DNA of 64,000 bases from Pithys albifrons albifrons (taxonomy: Eukaryota; Chordata; Aves; Passeriformes; Thamnophilidae), in assembly GCF_047495875.1 (NCBI RefSeq), contig NC_092465.1, positions 1,480,501 through 1,544,500 of the forward strand, in the 5' to 3' direction. Under the pieces are notes generated by a model. The model made no database searches, was not told the origin of the DNA, and saw only the letters and a list, made by a program, of their open reading frames with translations. Made by a program: the position numbers and the translations under genes. Every line of letters begins with the position of its first letter. Position 1 is the first letter of the stretch. Positions 48,271 to 59,862 of this stretch are shown here, piece by piece.

Positions 48271-48965
48271 ATTTACTGTTCTGGCACAGGAATCTGACAG
48301 AGGAAGAGCTGTGACCATTTGGAGCCTCCTCCTGGAACAGGAGGGATCATTTCTGCCAGCCAGGAATGCCCCTGTGCCCTGCAGCCCAGCTGGCACCTGG
48401 CACAGTGCAGAGCTCTCCCTCCTGGGCCGAGCTGCTCCTCAGATCCCACTCCTGGAACAAAGAAATCCCAAACCCACTCCTGGAAATGCCAACTGGCAGC
48501 ACATGCTCATACAAGGTCCCCATTTTCCATGAGGACTTTCTGATTTTCCTAAGAATAATTTTATAACTGTGGCATGAGGACCCACCACTCTGGAGGAGGG
48601 TGGGAGGAATTCACCTCTGGGTTGATCTTTTGGAACATCAAATCCCATTTTATGCCTCTGGAATGGGCTGAGCCTGGAGCAGTTTAAGGAAGTCAGCAAA
48701 GACAAAGTGATATTTCCTTGAGTAAGAGCAGAAAAAGAAACTCTGCATGGAGAGCTCCATCCCTAATGACTGAAGGCTTAATATGCATTTTAAATCTTGC
48801 CTCATTAGAAGCTACTCTTAATTACAAGGCATCAATCTTTAAATTACTGCAGAGTAGAAAAAATCCTACATGGAAACCAAAGAGCACATTGTAAAGGGGT
48901 GTCTTTGCTGGAAAGGCAATTAATGGTCAGGTGTGACCCCTTCAAAGAGCCCAAATGCTCCTGAC
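48271..48965. other. Unique sequence with an AT-rich patch
   Basis: 48760-48860 is AT-rich, with TTAATATGCATTTTAAA and CTTAATTACAAGG. Possible regulatory or old conserved sequence, but unproven. Confidence 0.35.
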
Positions 48966-49265
48966 AGGAATCCAGGAGAGCTGGAGAGGGACTGGGGACA
49001 AGGATGGAGGGACAGGACACAGGGAATGGCTTCCCACTGCCAGAGGGCAGGGCTGGGGGGGATACTGAAAGGAATTGGTGGGTGAGGGTGGGCAGGCCCT
49101 GGCACAGGTTGGGCAGAGCAGCTGTGGCTGCCCCTGGATCCATCCCTGGGAGTGTCCAAGGCCAGGCTGGAGCCACCTGGGCTGGTGGGAGGTGTCCCTG
49201 CCCATGGCAGGGGTTGGGTGGGATGAACTTTGAGGTCTATTCCCACCCAAATAATTCTGGGATTC
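48966..49265 (+). mobile_element. CR1 3' end
   Basis: CCAGGAGAGCTGGAGAGGGA to AAATAATTCTGGGATTCAGA. Confidence 0.9.
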
Positions 49266-49985
49266 AGAACAACAATCCTTCCACTCAGCTACTAAAGAGA
49301 GACAGTCACTCACTTGAGGGACAACATTCAGTTCCTGACAAGCCCCTTCCCCTCAGGTTATCCCACTTTCCCCTCCAGCATGGACAGCACCTGCTCCTGC
49401 TTTGCCACCTCCCAGCCCAGCTGCTCCTGAGACAAATCATCCTCCTCATTTTCTGTCATTGTTCATCCCAAGGTAAAAACCCAACCCCCAAAGTACCTGG
49501 AACTTCCCCGTGGGCAAATCCCCCGAGTGTTTGTGCAGGTGATCGATCATTAACAAACAGCCTGTTCATTAAGGGGCTGATTAAACGAGAGGAGCATCAA
49601 AGCTGCACCTGCTTTCCCCATTGATCTGCCTTCAGGGTAAATATTTTCCTTCTCAGGCTGGGCAAACAGAGTGTCCCAGTGTTGAAAGGGATGGCAGAGC
49701 CCCGGGGGGAGCAGCTCCCAGGAGGAGCCACTGCTGAGGACGGGCCTGGGCAACCCGGGCAGGGTGTTGGAGCTGGCACAGAGCTCAGAAAGGATCAGGA
49801 CAGTGACAGCTGCAAAGGGACTCACTGCTGGGGCTTTTCTTCTTTCTTAACAGTTTCATTTATGCAGATCAGGGCTTTGCTTCCAGATGTTCAATGATCT
49901 GCTCCTTGAGTGATTAACCATTTTCCTCTCTATTCTGCAGCTGCCTCTCCCCAGCACACCCAGCCAGGTCTCCATTTAGCACCAA
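49266..49985. other. Unremarkable intergenic sequence
   Basis: Nothing recognised. Confidence 0.4.
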
Positions 49986-50275
49986 CTCCCCACCCTCCCA
50001 GCCACCAATTCCTTCCCAATATCCCCCCCAGCCCTGCCCTCTGGCAGTGGGAAGCCATTCCCTGTGTCCTGTCCCTCCATCCCTTGTCCCCAGTCCCTCT
50101 CCAGCTCTCCTGGAGCCCCTTCAGACCCTGCCAGGGGCTCTCAGGTCTCCCTGGAGCCTTCTCTTCTCCAGGTGACCCCCCCAGCATTCCCAGCCTGGCT
50201 CCAGAGCAGAGGGATCCAGCCCTGCAGCATCTCCAGGGCCTTCTCTGGATTCCTCCAGCATCTCCACATCCTTCT
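49986..50275 (-). mobile_element. CR1 fragment lacking its 3' terminus
   Basis: Begins at CCCACCCTCCCAGCCACCAA, inside the tail, and continues to CTTCTCTGGATTCCTCC. Loss of the 3' end shows later deletion rather than simple 5' truncation. Confidence 0.85.
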
Positions 50276-50456
50276 TGGGATGTGGGACCAGGAGCTGATT
50301 TTGTTAAGTCCTGTCTTAGATTTCAAGTTCTCAATGTCCCCAAATCCACAACTTTCCCAAGAGCTCAGCAATGAATTAAGAACTGGTTTGGGCTTTGATC
50401 AAGACCAGTCATTGATATTTGAGAGCCCAAAGCCCACCCAGAGAACCCTCGTGGAG
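50276..50456. other. Short unique sequence
   Basis: Nothing recognised. Confidence 0.35.
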
Positions 50457-51003
50457 CCTGAGCAGGAGGAGCTGCTGGGAAGGAGCTGCAGGGGGACCAG
50501 GAGGGGCTGCAGGGGGAACAGGAGGAGCTGCAGGGAGAGCAGGAGGGTCTGCAGGGCAGGTGATGCTGCAGGGCAGGAGGGGCTGCAGGGGGAGCAGGAG
50601 GGACTGCAGAGGGAGCAGGAGGAGCTGCAGGGCAGGTGATGCTGCAGGGGGAGCAGGAGGGGCTGCAGGGGGAGCAGGAGGGACTGCAGGGGGAGCAGGA
50701 GGGGCTGCAGAGGGAGCAGGAGATGCTGCAGGGCAGGAGGGGCTGCAGAGGGAGCAGGAGGGACTGCAGGGGGAGCAGGAGATGCTGCAGGGCAGGAGGG
50801 GCTGCAGGGCAGGAGGGGCTGCAGGACAGGAGGAGCTGCAGGGGGAGCAGGAGGAGCTGCAGGGGGAGCAGGAGGGGCTGCAGGGGGAGCAGGAGGGGCT
50901 GCAGGGGGAGCAGGAGGGGCTGCAGGGGGAGCAGGAGGAGCTGCAGGGCAGGAGGAGCTGCAGGGCAGGAGGGGCTGCAGGGCAGAAGATGCTGCAGGGC
51001 AGG
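50457..51003. repeat. 21-bp GC-rich minisatellite with 15/16-bp variants
   Basis: GGCTGCAGGGGGAGCAGGAG units mixed with GCTGCAGGGCAGGAGG units. The glutamine/glutamate-rich LQGEQEG frame is a repeat artefact. Confidence 0.94.
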
Positions 51004-51477
51004 ATCCAATCCTGGCGTCTTTGATGGGCATTTGGGACTAAGAAGTCTTTGTGCTGATGTCAGGACGGTCAGAGCTTTGTCACTGGGTGTGAAAGGAGGC
51101 AAATGAGCCCCAGAGCAAATAGCTCGTTACAATCCGAGCCAGAAAGACTCCAGATGGAAAGTAAAGTCTCCGTAAGCCGCTCCCGCAAAGCCCCTCCGGG
51201 ATCAGGGACGTCCTCGTGTAACTCCGGCCAAGTTCAGGAATCCCTTCCTTGGCTCTGGGTTTGAACAGCTCAGACCAACCCCGACCTCCACCTTCCCACC
51301 CAGCCCTTGGGGCAGTCCCACCAGGCACAGCCTCCAGGGGGGCACTTTGGGCACTGGGAGCTCCTCCGTCCCTGGGGATGGGCACTGGGATGGGCACTGG
51401 GGTGGGCAAACCCGCCGTGCCGTGCCTGGGTCAGCACAGGGGGCCGTGGGGTGAGGGGCTCCATCAGCTTCATCAGA
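51004..51477. other. Unremarkable intergenic sequence
   Basis: CpG slightly raised around 51120-51230. Nothing recognised. Confidence 0.4.
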
Positions 51478-51540
51478 GGTTGGACCTGATGTTCTTGGAG
51501 GTGTTTTCCAGCCCTAATGGCTCTGGGATGGCTCTGGGAT
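51478..51540 (+). mobile_element. Possible degraded CR1 terminus
   Basis: GGTTGGACCTGATGTTCTTG, TTTTCCAGCCCTAATGGCTC and a doubled GGCTCTGGGAT resemble the CR1 end with its short terminal repeat. Confidence 0.5.
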
Positions 51541-51699
51541 TGCAGGAGCTGCAGGTGGGCACGACCCAGGCAGGGGCAGCTCCATCAGGCTCTTATTGCA
51601 CCTCCATGGATTGCAAAGGCACTGCCACTTCCACACTGAAAGGGGGAACTTCACCCAAAATGTCACATTAATGCAGGCATATGACAGTCCAGAATGTCC

Positions 51700-51815
51700 C
51701 AGTCATGCAGATATATTAAATATAGGTTGAATATATTCAATATCAAATATTATATAATAATATCTTGATTATATGTTGATACAATTATGTGTATTATGTG
51801 TAATATGCATTTATT
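51700..51815. repeat. AT-rich island
   Basis: About 115 bases of mostly A and T, including the palindrome TTGAATATATTCAA at 51727-51740. Confidence 0.8.
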
Positions 51816-51850
51816 GTTGGCTGCTTGGGGGAGTGAGGGCTACCAGAGAC

Positions 51851-52255
51851 CATCCTTCTCCTTCCCATCCTTCTCCTTCCCATCCTTTTCCTTCCCATCC
51901 TTCTCCTTCCCTCCCTTCTCCTTCCCGCCCTTCTCCTTCCCACCCTTCTCCTTCCCATCCTCCTTCCAGTGCTTCTTCCCGTCCTCTTTCCAATCTTTCT
52001 CCTTCCCATCCCTGCTCCTCCCAATCCTTCTCTATCTTATCCTCCTTCCCATCCTCCTTCTTCCCATCCTCCTTCTTCCCATCCTCCTTCTTCCCATCCT
52101 CCTTCTTCCCATCCTCCTTCTTCCCATCCTCCTTCTTCCCATCCTCCTTCTTCCCATCCTCCTTCTTCCCATCCTCCTTCTTCCCATCCTCCTTCTTCCC
52201 ATCCTTCTCCTTCCCAACCTCCTCCTTCCCACCCTTCTCCTTCCCATCCCTGCTC
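51851..52255. repeat. Pyrimidine-rich 12/15-bp minisatellite
   Basis: CTTCTCCTTCCCATC units, then about ten perfect 15-base CCTCCTTCTTCCCAT copies at 52053-52203. Nearly all C and T except the A of CAT. Confidence 0.95.
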
Positions 52256-52789
52256 CTCATCACTGTGCCCTCTGCTCAGCCATCAGCACTTCCCTGCTAA
52301 TTAACATCCTGGTGCTAATTAGAGAGTGAGCCTTGCCCAGATGCTTGTCCTGCTCCCAGGTGTGATGCCAAGATGTCCAAAGCCCCGGCTGTGCCAGGAG
52401 CAGCTCCCTGTCCCTGAGCTCTGCTCATGCCCAGCTCACACCTGCCCTGCCCTTGTCCCCTCCCGTGTGGTGGCACCAACATCTGGCAGGAGCTGAAACC
52501 TCTGCGGGCCAAGCGAGGCCTGGGGCAGATGCTGCACATCTGGTGGCAGCTCTGCCATTCCAGGACACATCCCTGGAAATGTGGGATGAGGGGAGGTCCC
52601 ACAAACCTGGCTCAGACAGGGACAAGGACCAGGAGCAGTGGGACAGCAGCGAAGAGCTTCAGTTGGGAAACACCCTCTGAGGGCTGAGCTGGGCACTGCC
52701 CTTTGCTCTCCAGGGAATCCTCCTTGGGATCTGTGTGGCCAGGGGGCAGGGGGACCTTCTCCATGCCCAGGACCTGGTCCCACAGTGGC
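52256..52789. other. Unremarkable intergenic sequence
   Basis: GTGCTAATTAGAGA and TGCTAATTAAC lie near 52295-52325. Otherwise nothing. Confidence 0.35.
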
Positions 52790-53110
52790 AGCTGAGGGAG
52801 CTGGGGGGGGCTCAGCTGGAGCAAAGGAGGCTCAGGGGGCACCTTCTGGCTCTGCAATCCCTGCCAGGAGGGGGGAGCCGGGACAGGGGGTCGGGCAGGT
52901 GGGATAGTGGGAAAATTCCTTCCTGAAAAGGGCTGTCCAGCCCTGGCACAGCTGCCCAGAGCAGGGGGGGATCCCCATTCCCAGGAATGGTCAGAAAACA
53001 CGTGGATGTGCCAGGAGGACATGGCTCACTCGTGCCTGTGCTGCTGGTGCTGGGTTGAGGGTTGAACTGTGTAATCCTAAAGATCTTTTCCAACCTTAGT
53101 CATTCCATGG
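52790..53110 (+). mobile_element. CR1 3' portion (second subfamily), unexpanded
   Basis: CAGCTGAGGGAGCTGGGGGG, CTTCTGGCTCTGCAATCCCT, CCTTCCTGAAAAGGGCTGTC and TTTTCCAACCTTAGTCATTC. Single-copy counterpart of the expanded elements at 21176 and 61803-62580. Confidence 0.88.
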
Positions 53111-53676
53111 TTCCATCATCTCTCAGTCACTACCAGCACCATCACTCCAAGCAGAATTCCACACAGGAATGATCAGATCCCACCTTGTGCCCTGGGTCCT
53201 GAGCAGAACCACCAGTTTTCTGAATGCCAAGCACCACCAGGGGGTATTTGAGCCCAAAGCTCAGCCCAGCCTGGGTTTGTACAACAGGAGAACTCGGAGG
53301 TGCCCAAGGACATCTCTCAAAAACCTGCTCAGGGCACCTCCACACCCTCAGCCCAATTCCTTGGATCACCCTCTGGAGTCCAGCAACACAAACTCCAGCC
53401 AGACTGCACTGTCTGTGTCTCATTCCAAGAGTTTCCAGACAGGGAAGAATTTCAACCCAGTGTGGAGGAGCCAGAGAGCAGCAAAAGGGTCGAGGCACCG
53501 CTTGGTTTTTGCTTTCTTGCATTAAAACCTCTCCCAGAAATGGGCTCTCCAGAGCCAGAATTTTATATCCCCTAAAAATTCCCTCTGATGGAAACTTTGG
53601 TGATGGACCAGTTGGAGGTCAGGGAGGCCATGCCCTCATCCCACCCATCCCAGGAACCACAGGGGGACATGGAGAA
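53111..53676. other. Unremarkable intergenic sequence
   Basis: Nothing recognised. Confidence 0.4.
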
Positions 53677-54848
53677 CCCAGGGATGCAGAACCCAGGGAT
53701 GTGGAGATATCAGGAATGGGGAGAGCCCAGGGATGGGGAGAGATCAGGAATGGGGAGAGCCCAGGGATGGGGAGAGCCCAGGGATGGGGAGAGATCAGGA
53801 ATGGGGAGAGCCCAGGGATGGGGAGAGCCCAGGGATGGGGAGACATCAGGAATGGGGAGAGCCCAGGGATGGGGAGAGCCCGGGGATGGGGAGAGCCCAG
53901 GGATGGGGAGAGCCCAGGGATGGGGAGACACCAGGAATGGGGAGATCCTGGGGATGGGGAGAACCCGGGGATGGGGAGAGCCCAGGGATGCAAAGTCCAG
54001 GGATTCAAAGCCCAGGGATTCAGAGCCCAGGGATTCAGAGCCCAGGGATGCAGAGCCCAGGGATTCAGAGCCCAGGGATGGGGAGTCCAGGGTTTCAGAG
54101 TCCAGGAATGCAAACCCCATGGATGAGGAGCCCAGGGATGCAGAGCCCAGGGATGCAGAGTCCAGGGATGCAGAGTCCAGGGATGCAGAGCCCAGGGATG
54201 GAGAGCCCAGGGATGCAGGAGCCCAGGGATGCAGGAGCCCAGGGATGCAGAGCCCAGGGATGGGAAGCCCAGGGATGCAGAGCCCAGGGATGCAGAGCCC
54301 AGGGATGCAGAGCTCAGGGATGCAGAGCCCAGGGATGCAGAGCCCCAGGGATGCAGAGCCCAGGGATGGGGAGCCCAGGGATGCAGAGCCCCAGGGATGC
54401 AGAGCCCAAGGATTCAGAAGCCAAGGATTCAGAGCCCAGGGATGGGGAGCCCAGGGATGCAGAGCCCAGGGATGGGAAGCCCAGAGATGCAGAGCCCAGG
54501 GATGCAGAGCTCAGGGATGGGGAGCCCAGGGATGGGGAGCCCAGGGATGCAGAGCCCCAGGGATGCAGAGCCCAGGGATGCAGAGCTCAGGGATGCAGAG
54601 CCCAGGGATGCAGAGCCCAGGGATGCAGAGCCCAGGGATGCAGAGCCCAGGGATGGGAAGCCCAGAGATGCAAAGCCCAGGGATGGGGAGCCCAGGGATG
54701 CAGAGCTCAGGGATGCAGAGCCCAGGGATGCAGAGCCCAGGGATGCAGAGCCCAGGGATGCAGAGCCCCAGGGATGCAGAGCCCAGGGATGGGAAGCCCA
54801 GGGATGCAGAGCCCAGGCATGCAGAGCCCAGGCATGCAGGGATTCAGA
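53677..54848. repeat. 15/17-bp minisatellite, the longest array of the window
   Basis: The left third is AGCCCAGGGATGGGGAG with AGATCAGGAATGGGGAG inserted about every 51 bases. The rest is AGCCCAGGGATGCAG with variants. Mixed period lets all plus frames stay open for hundreds of codons. Confidence 0.96.
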
Positions 54849-55549
54849 GTGCAGCTTCTTTGCCTTTGCTCTCCCCTCCTGTGTATCCAGGAGATGCTCC
54901 AGCCCTGACTACCAAAGCTGGCACCTGCCACCACGTCAATGAGCTCCTTGCTCATCCAACTGGCAGCAGAGCTGCAGGAACTTGGAGAATGGTCCCAAGG
55001 TGACTTTGGAGCAGACTGAGAGGGACAACAGGAGCTGCACAAGCAGCAGGGGCAGAGGAAGCCACAGCTCGAGGAGCACCAGATGTTCTGCTGCTCGACC
55101 TGCTGTGTTGTCTGACCACTTGGACACAGAAATCAGCCAAGTGACAAGAAACCCATCCCCAGTGTCCCAAATGTCCTTGAGGGTGTGAGTTGCTGTTACT
55201 GGCTCGAATTAGGCCATTTTGGGGCTGTCACCAATGAGTGATGCCCAGTGAGAACAACCCCAGACCTGCCTCTCCAGCAGCTCGGCTGCTCCAGACACGA
55301 ACTGTTCAACACAGGCAAGGCAGGAGGGTTTGATTCTTTGCATAATCTTCAACTAAAGCCTGATCTGGCCGAGAGTGCTCTCACTTTGCAGCAGAGGCTC
55401 CTAATTTGCAGCTAAACCACTTTGGGAGGGATATTCATCAGCAAATGGATTATCCCTGCATTTGTGGCCAGAGCCATTGGCAGCTCTGGCTCAGTCACCA
55501 ACAGCTCGAAGGGCAGTGTGAGCACAGAGGGTCCAGTCCAGCCCACCTG
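54849..55549. other. Unremarkable intergenic sequence
   Basis: Nothing recognised. Confidence 0.4.
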
Positions 55550-55880
55550 CCCCTGGGGAGGGGCTGCTCCTCAGACACCTTCCCTCCTGGATGTCACAGA
55601 GTCTTCCAACATCTCCAGCCCACCCCTTCTGCTCCTGGGGAGGGGCTGCTCCTCAGTCACCTTCCCTCCTGGATGTCACAGAGTCTTCCAACATCTCCAG
55701 CCCACCCATCCTGCTCCTGGGGAGGGGCTGCTCCTCAGACACCTTCTCTCCTGGATGTCACAGAGTCTTCCAACATCTCCAGCCCACCCATCCTGCTCCT
55801 GGACAGGGGCTGCTCCTCAGCCACCTTTTCCTTCCTGGATGTCAGAGAGTCTTCCTGGGCTTGGGAGGAGATGGGGAACG
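55550..55880. repeat. 82-bp tandem repeat, about 4 copies
   Basis: GGGGAGGGGCTGCTCCTCAG-type starts at 55555, 55637, 55719 and 55801, exactly 82 apart. Units share GGATGTCACAGAGTCTTCCA. Confidence 0.95.
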
Positions 55881-55939
55881 TGTGAGAGGGGAGAGCAAAC
55901 CTCTCCAGGGAAAGTTTTGTAAGGAAGGGACTGGGCTGA

Positions 55940-56070
55940 GAGTCACAGAATCATAGAATGGATTGGGTTGGGAAAACCCTTCGAGATCAGCAAGTCCAAC
56001 CCTTGATCCAACCCCACTGTGATCACCAGCCCAGGGCACTCCGTGATCACAGTGGGGTTGGATCAAGACA
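55940..56070 (-). mobile_element. CR1 tail with perfect 25-bp hairpin
   Basis: TCACAGAATCATAGAATGGA to the hairpin 56002-56067. Lies directly beside the next CR1 in the same orientation. Confidence 0.85.
56002..56067. repeat. Perfect inverted repeat, 25-bp arms and 16-base loop
   Basis: 56002-56026 is the exact reverse complement of 56043-56067. The near-identical opposite-strand copy is at 25023-25088. Confidence 0.95.
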
Positions 56071-56093
56071 TGGTGGATTCTCACTGAGTGCCA

Positions 56094-56403
56094 CATCCAC
56101 AGAATCACAGAATGATGGAATGGATTGGGTTGGAAAAGCCCTCTGAGATCATCAAGTCCAACCCTTGGGCCAACTCCAGTCCCTTTACCAGATCATGGCA
56201 CTCAGTGCCACGGCCAAGCTCAGCTGAAAAACCTCCAGGGATGGGGAATCCACCCCCTCTCTGGGCAGCCCATTCCAATCCCTGAGCACTCTCTCTGCAA
56301 AGAATTTCTTTCTCATCTCCAACTTCAGTTTCCCCTGACAGAGCTTGAGCCCCCCTTGTCCTGTTGCTGAGTGCCCAGGAGCTCCCCTGCCAGGCCCCAA
56401 CAT
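56094..56403 (-). mobile_element. CR1 3' end with ORF2 C-terminus
   Basis: AGAATCACAGAATGATGGAA to GAGCTTGAGCCCCCCTTGTC, nearly identical to 39736-40020, then 5'-truncated. Its minus frame reads [20 protein letters not shown] and [16 protein letters not shown]. Confidence 0.9.
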
Positions 56404-56979
56404 GCCAGTCCTTACTCACGGTGCCCTTGGATCTTCTCCAACACCCAAAGCAGAGGGCACGGGCCTGACTCCCCGTGGTGTTGCCCAAACTCCCACTTGT
56501 GCTCCCCAGAGCCCCCCAGGTCTGCAGGGGTGCAAAGGGAGCTGTTTTCCATCCTGGCAAAGTGCCCTGAACTCCAGGAGGACCTCGGGAACCTCCTCCC
56601 AGCTGCTGCTTCTCCCCCAGTTGGAGTCCATGGAATCAAAGGTTGCTCAGAGGTTCAAATCCAGCTCTGCCAATGCCCTCCAAGCTGCAAATTGCTCTTT
56701 ACCCACAAGATCAGACAGAGCAATCCCAACAAAGACAGACACCAAACTGTCTGGACATGGGAAGTTCTCCATTTCCACTTGGGAATCTCCATCTGTTCCT
56801 CCCCAATGGATCTCCCTGGTGCTGTCAGCTGTTGGTCCATGATCTGCTGCCCCGGGTGCCTCCCAGTCCTCCATCCAGCTCCAGAGCTCTGCACACTCAG
56901 TCCTGGAACTCCTGGAGCTTGGGAGCACCTGAACACTTTGGATACAACTGGATTGGGTGCTTTGGTCAGGTCGGGGGCT
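56404..56979. other. Unremarkable intergenic sequence
   Basis: Nothing recognised. Confidence 0.4.
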
Positions 56980-57055
56980 GGCCCAGGTTGGACTCGACCT
57001 CTCAGGGGTCTGTTCCAGCCTCGGTGGTTCTGGGGCTTGAGGATTTTATGAAATG
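56980..57055 (+). mobile_element. Possible degraded CR1 terminus
   Basis: CAGGTTGGACTCGACCTCTC, then TGTTCCAGCCTCGGTGGTTC. Confidence 0.5.
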
Positions 57056-57564
57056 GAATCAACTTTATGCTTCACGTAACCAACAACGGTCACATTTGAT
57101 CTGCAGGAAAACAAGTCTCTCAAGGACTTTAAAACCATTTCCATCTACAAATGAGTCATTTCCAGCAGAAAATCCATTCAAGTGTTGCCTTCTGAGCTGA
57201 GTGAAGCTCAGCAGGTGTGAAAACGCATCGGCAGCCGCTCCCCCGGGGATCTCCACCTTTCTCATGTAAAAAGCCTCATCAGCCTCTGCTGCTAATTAAA
57301 AAGGGCCACTTTCCCCCTCCCTCATCAATGCCGAAAACAGCATTTTAATCCCAGCCCAGACTGCTGAGTTGGACAACATGGAAGGGGCAGGAGAGGGTGG
57401 GGGAAAATCCCCACCCCAAAGGAACTCTCAGGAATTATGGAAGGCGTTTTTAGCTGCTTTGGAAACATAAAATTCAGCAACACTTAGAGAAAATCCAAGC
57501 CCTGATTAGCCAGGCCTCTTAATGAAGCTGCACTTCAGGGGGGAGCACATTAATGGGGGCTTTG
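57056..57564. other. Unique sequence, possible regulatory content
   Basis: Includes CTGCTAATTAAAAAGG near 57288 and CpG-containing CATCGGCAGCCGCTCCCCCG near 57227. Nothing firm. Confidence 0.35.
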
Positions 57565-58228
57565 TCATGGAATTCCCAACTGGTTTGGGTTGGAAGGGAC
57601 CCCAAAGCCCACCCAGTGCCAGCCCTGCCATGGGCAGGGACACCTCCCACCTGCCCAGGTGGCTCCAGCCTGGCCTTGGACACTCCCAGGGATCCAGGGG
57701 CAGCCACAGCTGCTCTGCCCAACCTGTGCCAGGGCCTGCCCACCCTCCCAGACACCAATTCCTTCCCAATACCCCCCCCAGCCCTGCCCTCTGGCAGTGG
57801 GAAGCCATTCCCTGTGTCCTGTCCCTCCATCCCTTGTCCCAAGTCCTTCTCCAGAGGGACTGATTGTGATCCATGTTTGAGGCATCACTCAGAGGTCCTT
57901 GACCTGCTCATGGATAATGATTCCCATGGTCAGGCTGTAATTTAGAACCAAAATAGGGCAGGGAATGCCCGTGGGACTCAGATTTTACAGGGGTAAACCC
58001 ATGGATTGATTTCATACAATCCCAGACTGGTTTGGGTTGGAGGGACCTCAAAGCCCACCCAGTGCCACCCCTGCCATGGGCAGGGACACCTCCCACTGTC
58101 CCAGGTGGCTCCAGCCTGGCCTTGGACACTCCCAGGGATCCAGGGGCAGCCACAGCTTCTCTGCCCAACCTGTGCCAGGGCCTGCCCACCCTCCCAGCCA
58201 CCAATTCCTTCCCAATATCCCACCTAAG
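57565..58228 (-). mobile_element. Composite CR1 - spacer - CR1 unit, copy 2
   Basis: Left tail to 57852, spacer 57853-58023 and right tail 58020-58228. The spacer differs from copy 1 at about two positions by eye. The right tail breaks off at the same CCCACCT point as in copy 1. Confidence 0.88.
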
Positions 58229-58576
58229 GCCACTCTCCAACAGCAGAAGCAAAACCAAACTGCTGGAGGATTCATCATGGAAAGGCTCCTCAAGCCCAGG
58301 GGGGCGTTTCAGGTGCCTCATTTGCATCAGGATCAGCCCCTGCAGCCAATTAAGGGATCGTGGCTGGAGGGTTTGATTGTCCTCAGGGCTCAACAGCCCT
58401 GGGAACATCCAGGTCCAGCTGGGGGTGAGCAAAGCAAGGCAAGGAGGGTGGTTATCCCTGAGGAGCAGTTCCTGCCAAGGAATGTCAGAGCCTTCCTACG
58501 AGGGTTGTGTCAGGAGGACTCCACGAAGGGACCATCCTGGAATGGGCTGAAAAACTCCTCCTAAAAGGGTGGTCCT
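58229..58576. other. Unremarkable intergenic sequence
   Basis: Nothing recognised. Confidence 0.35.
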
Positions 58577-58950
58577 GGGATTGTTCAGCCTGGAGAGGAG
58601 AAACTTCAGGGTGACCTAATTGTGGCCTTCCAGGACCTGAGGGGAGACTGCAGGAAACATGGAGAGGGACTGGGGACAAGGATGGAGGGACAGGACACAG
58701 GGAATGGCTTCCCACTGCCAGAGGGCAGGGCTGGGAAAGGGGATATTGGGAAGGAATTGATGGGTGGGAGGGTGGGCAGGCCCTGGCACAGGTTGGGCAG
58801 AGAAGCTGTGGCTGCCCCTGGATCCCTGGGAGTGTCCAAGGCCAGGCTGGATCACCCTGGGCTGGTGGGAGGTGTCCCTGCCCATGGCAGGGGTGGCACT
58901 GGGTGGGCTTTGAGGTCCTTCCAACCCAAACCACCCCAGAATTCTGGGAT
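58577..58950 (+). mobile_element. CR1 3' end
   Basis: TTGTTCAGCCTGGAGAGGAG through GGACACAGGGAATGGCTTCC to AACCACCCCAGAATTCTGGG. Extends slightly further 5' than most copies. Confidence 0.9.
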
Positions 58951-59344
58951 CTTCAGGCAATTCCAGGCACTGCAAACTGTGGGATGTGCCATTTAGGAAC
59001 ACACAATCCTTGGGGTCTGTGTCTGGTGCTGTGGGAGAAGAGGATCCAGTGATTCATTTTGGAGTCACCCCCCCAGCTCCCCCCTCCCTCTGCACCCCTG
59101 CCCAGGTGCCAGGAGAGCAGCTCAGCCCAGTGCCAGGGGCTGGGAGCTCAGAGCTCTCCAGGAAGGAAAAAGGGACAATCCTGGACCTGCAGATCCATTT
59201 ACAGTGAGATGGACAAACAATGTGGCAAAGCTCAGACCCCCAAACTCCTGGCATGCCCTGGGAGGGGCACAGGGACCACTGAGCCAACTGCTGGCACTGC
59301 CACCACAGCCCTGGCCAGGTGGGGTGAGGACCTGCAGCCCCGGG
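58951..59344. other. Unremarkable intergenic sequence
   Basis: Nothing recognised. Confidence 0.35.
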
Positions 59345-59862
59345 GCACATCCAGAGGGCTGGGACAGGAGGGCAGAGCCAGAGGGCTGGGGCAGGAGGGC
59401 ACATCCAGAGGGCTGGGGCAGGAGGGCACATCCAGAGGGCTGGGACAGGAGGGCACATCCAGAGGGCTGGGACAGGAGGGCAGAGCCAGAGGGCTGGGGC
59501 AGGAGGGCACATCCAGAGGGCTGGGGCAGGAGGGCACATCCAGAGGGCTGGGACAGGAGGGCACATCCAGAGGGCTGGGGCAGGAGGGCACATCCAGAGG
59601 GCTGGGACAGGAGGGCAGAGCCAGAGGGCTGGGGCAGGAGGGCAAAGCCAGAGGGCTGGGGCAGGAGGGCACATCCAGAGGGCTGGGGCAGGAGGGCAGA
59701 GCCAGAGGGCTGGGGCAGGAGGGCACATCCAGAGGGCTGGGGCAGGAGGGCACATCCAGAGGGCTGGGGCAGGAGGGCAAAGCCAGAGGGCTGGGGCAGG
59801 AGGGCACATCCAGAGGGCTGGGGCAGGAGGGCAGAGCCAGAGGGCTGGGGCAGAGGGGCACA
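59345..59862. repeat. 27-bp minisatellite, 19 copies
   Basis: GGGCTGGGGCAGGAGGGCAC with ATCCAGA or, in variants, AGCCAGA. Constant 27-base period keeps all six frames open. Confidence 0.96.

Noticed and set aside
53588..55003. 471-residue frame
   Set aside because: 15/17-bp satellite with three overlapping open frames on plus.
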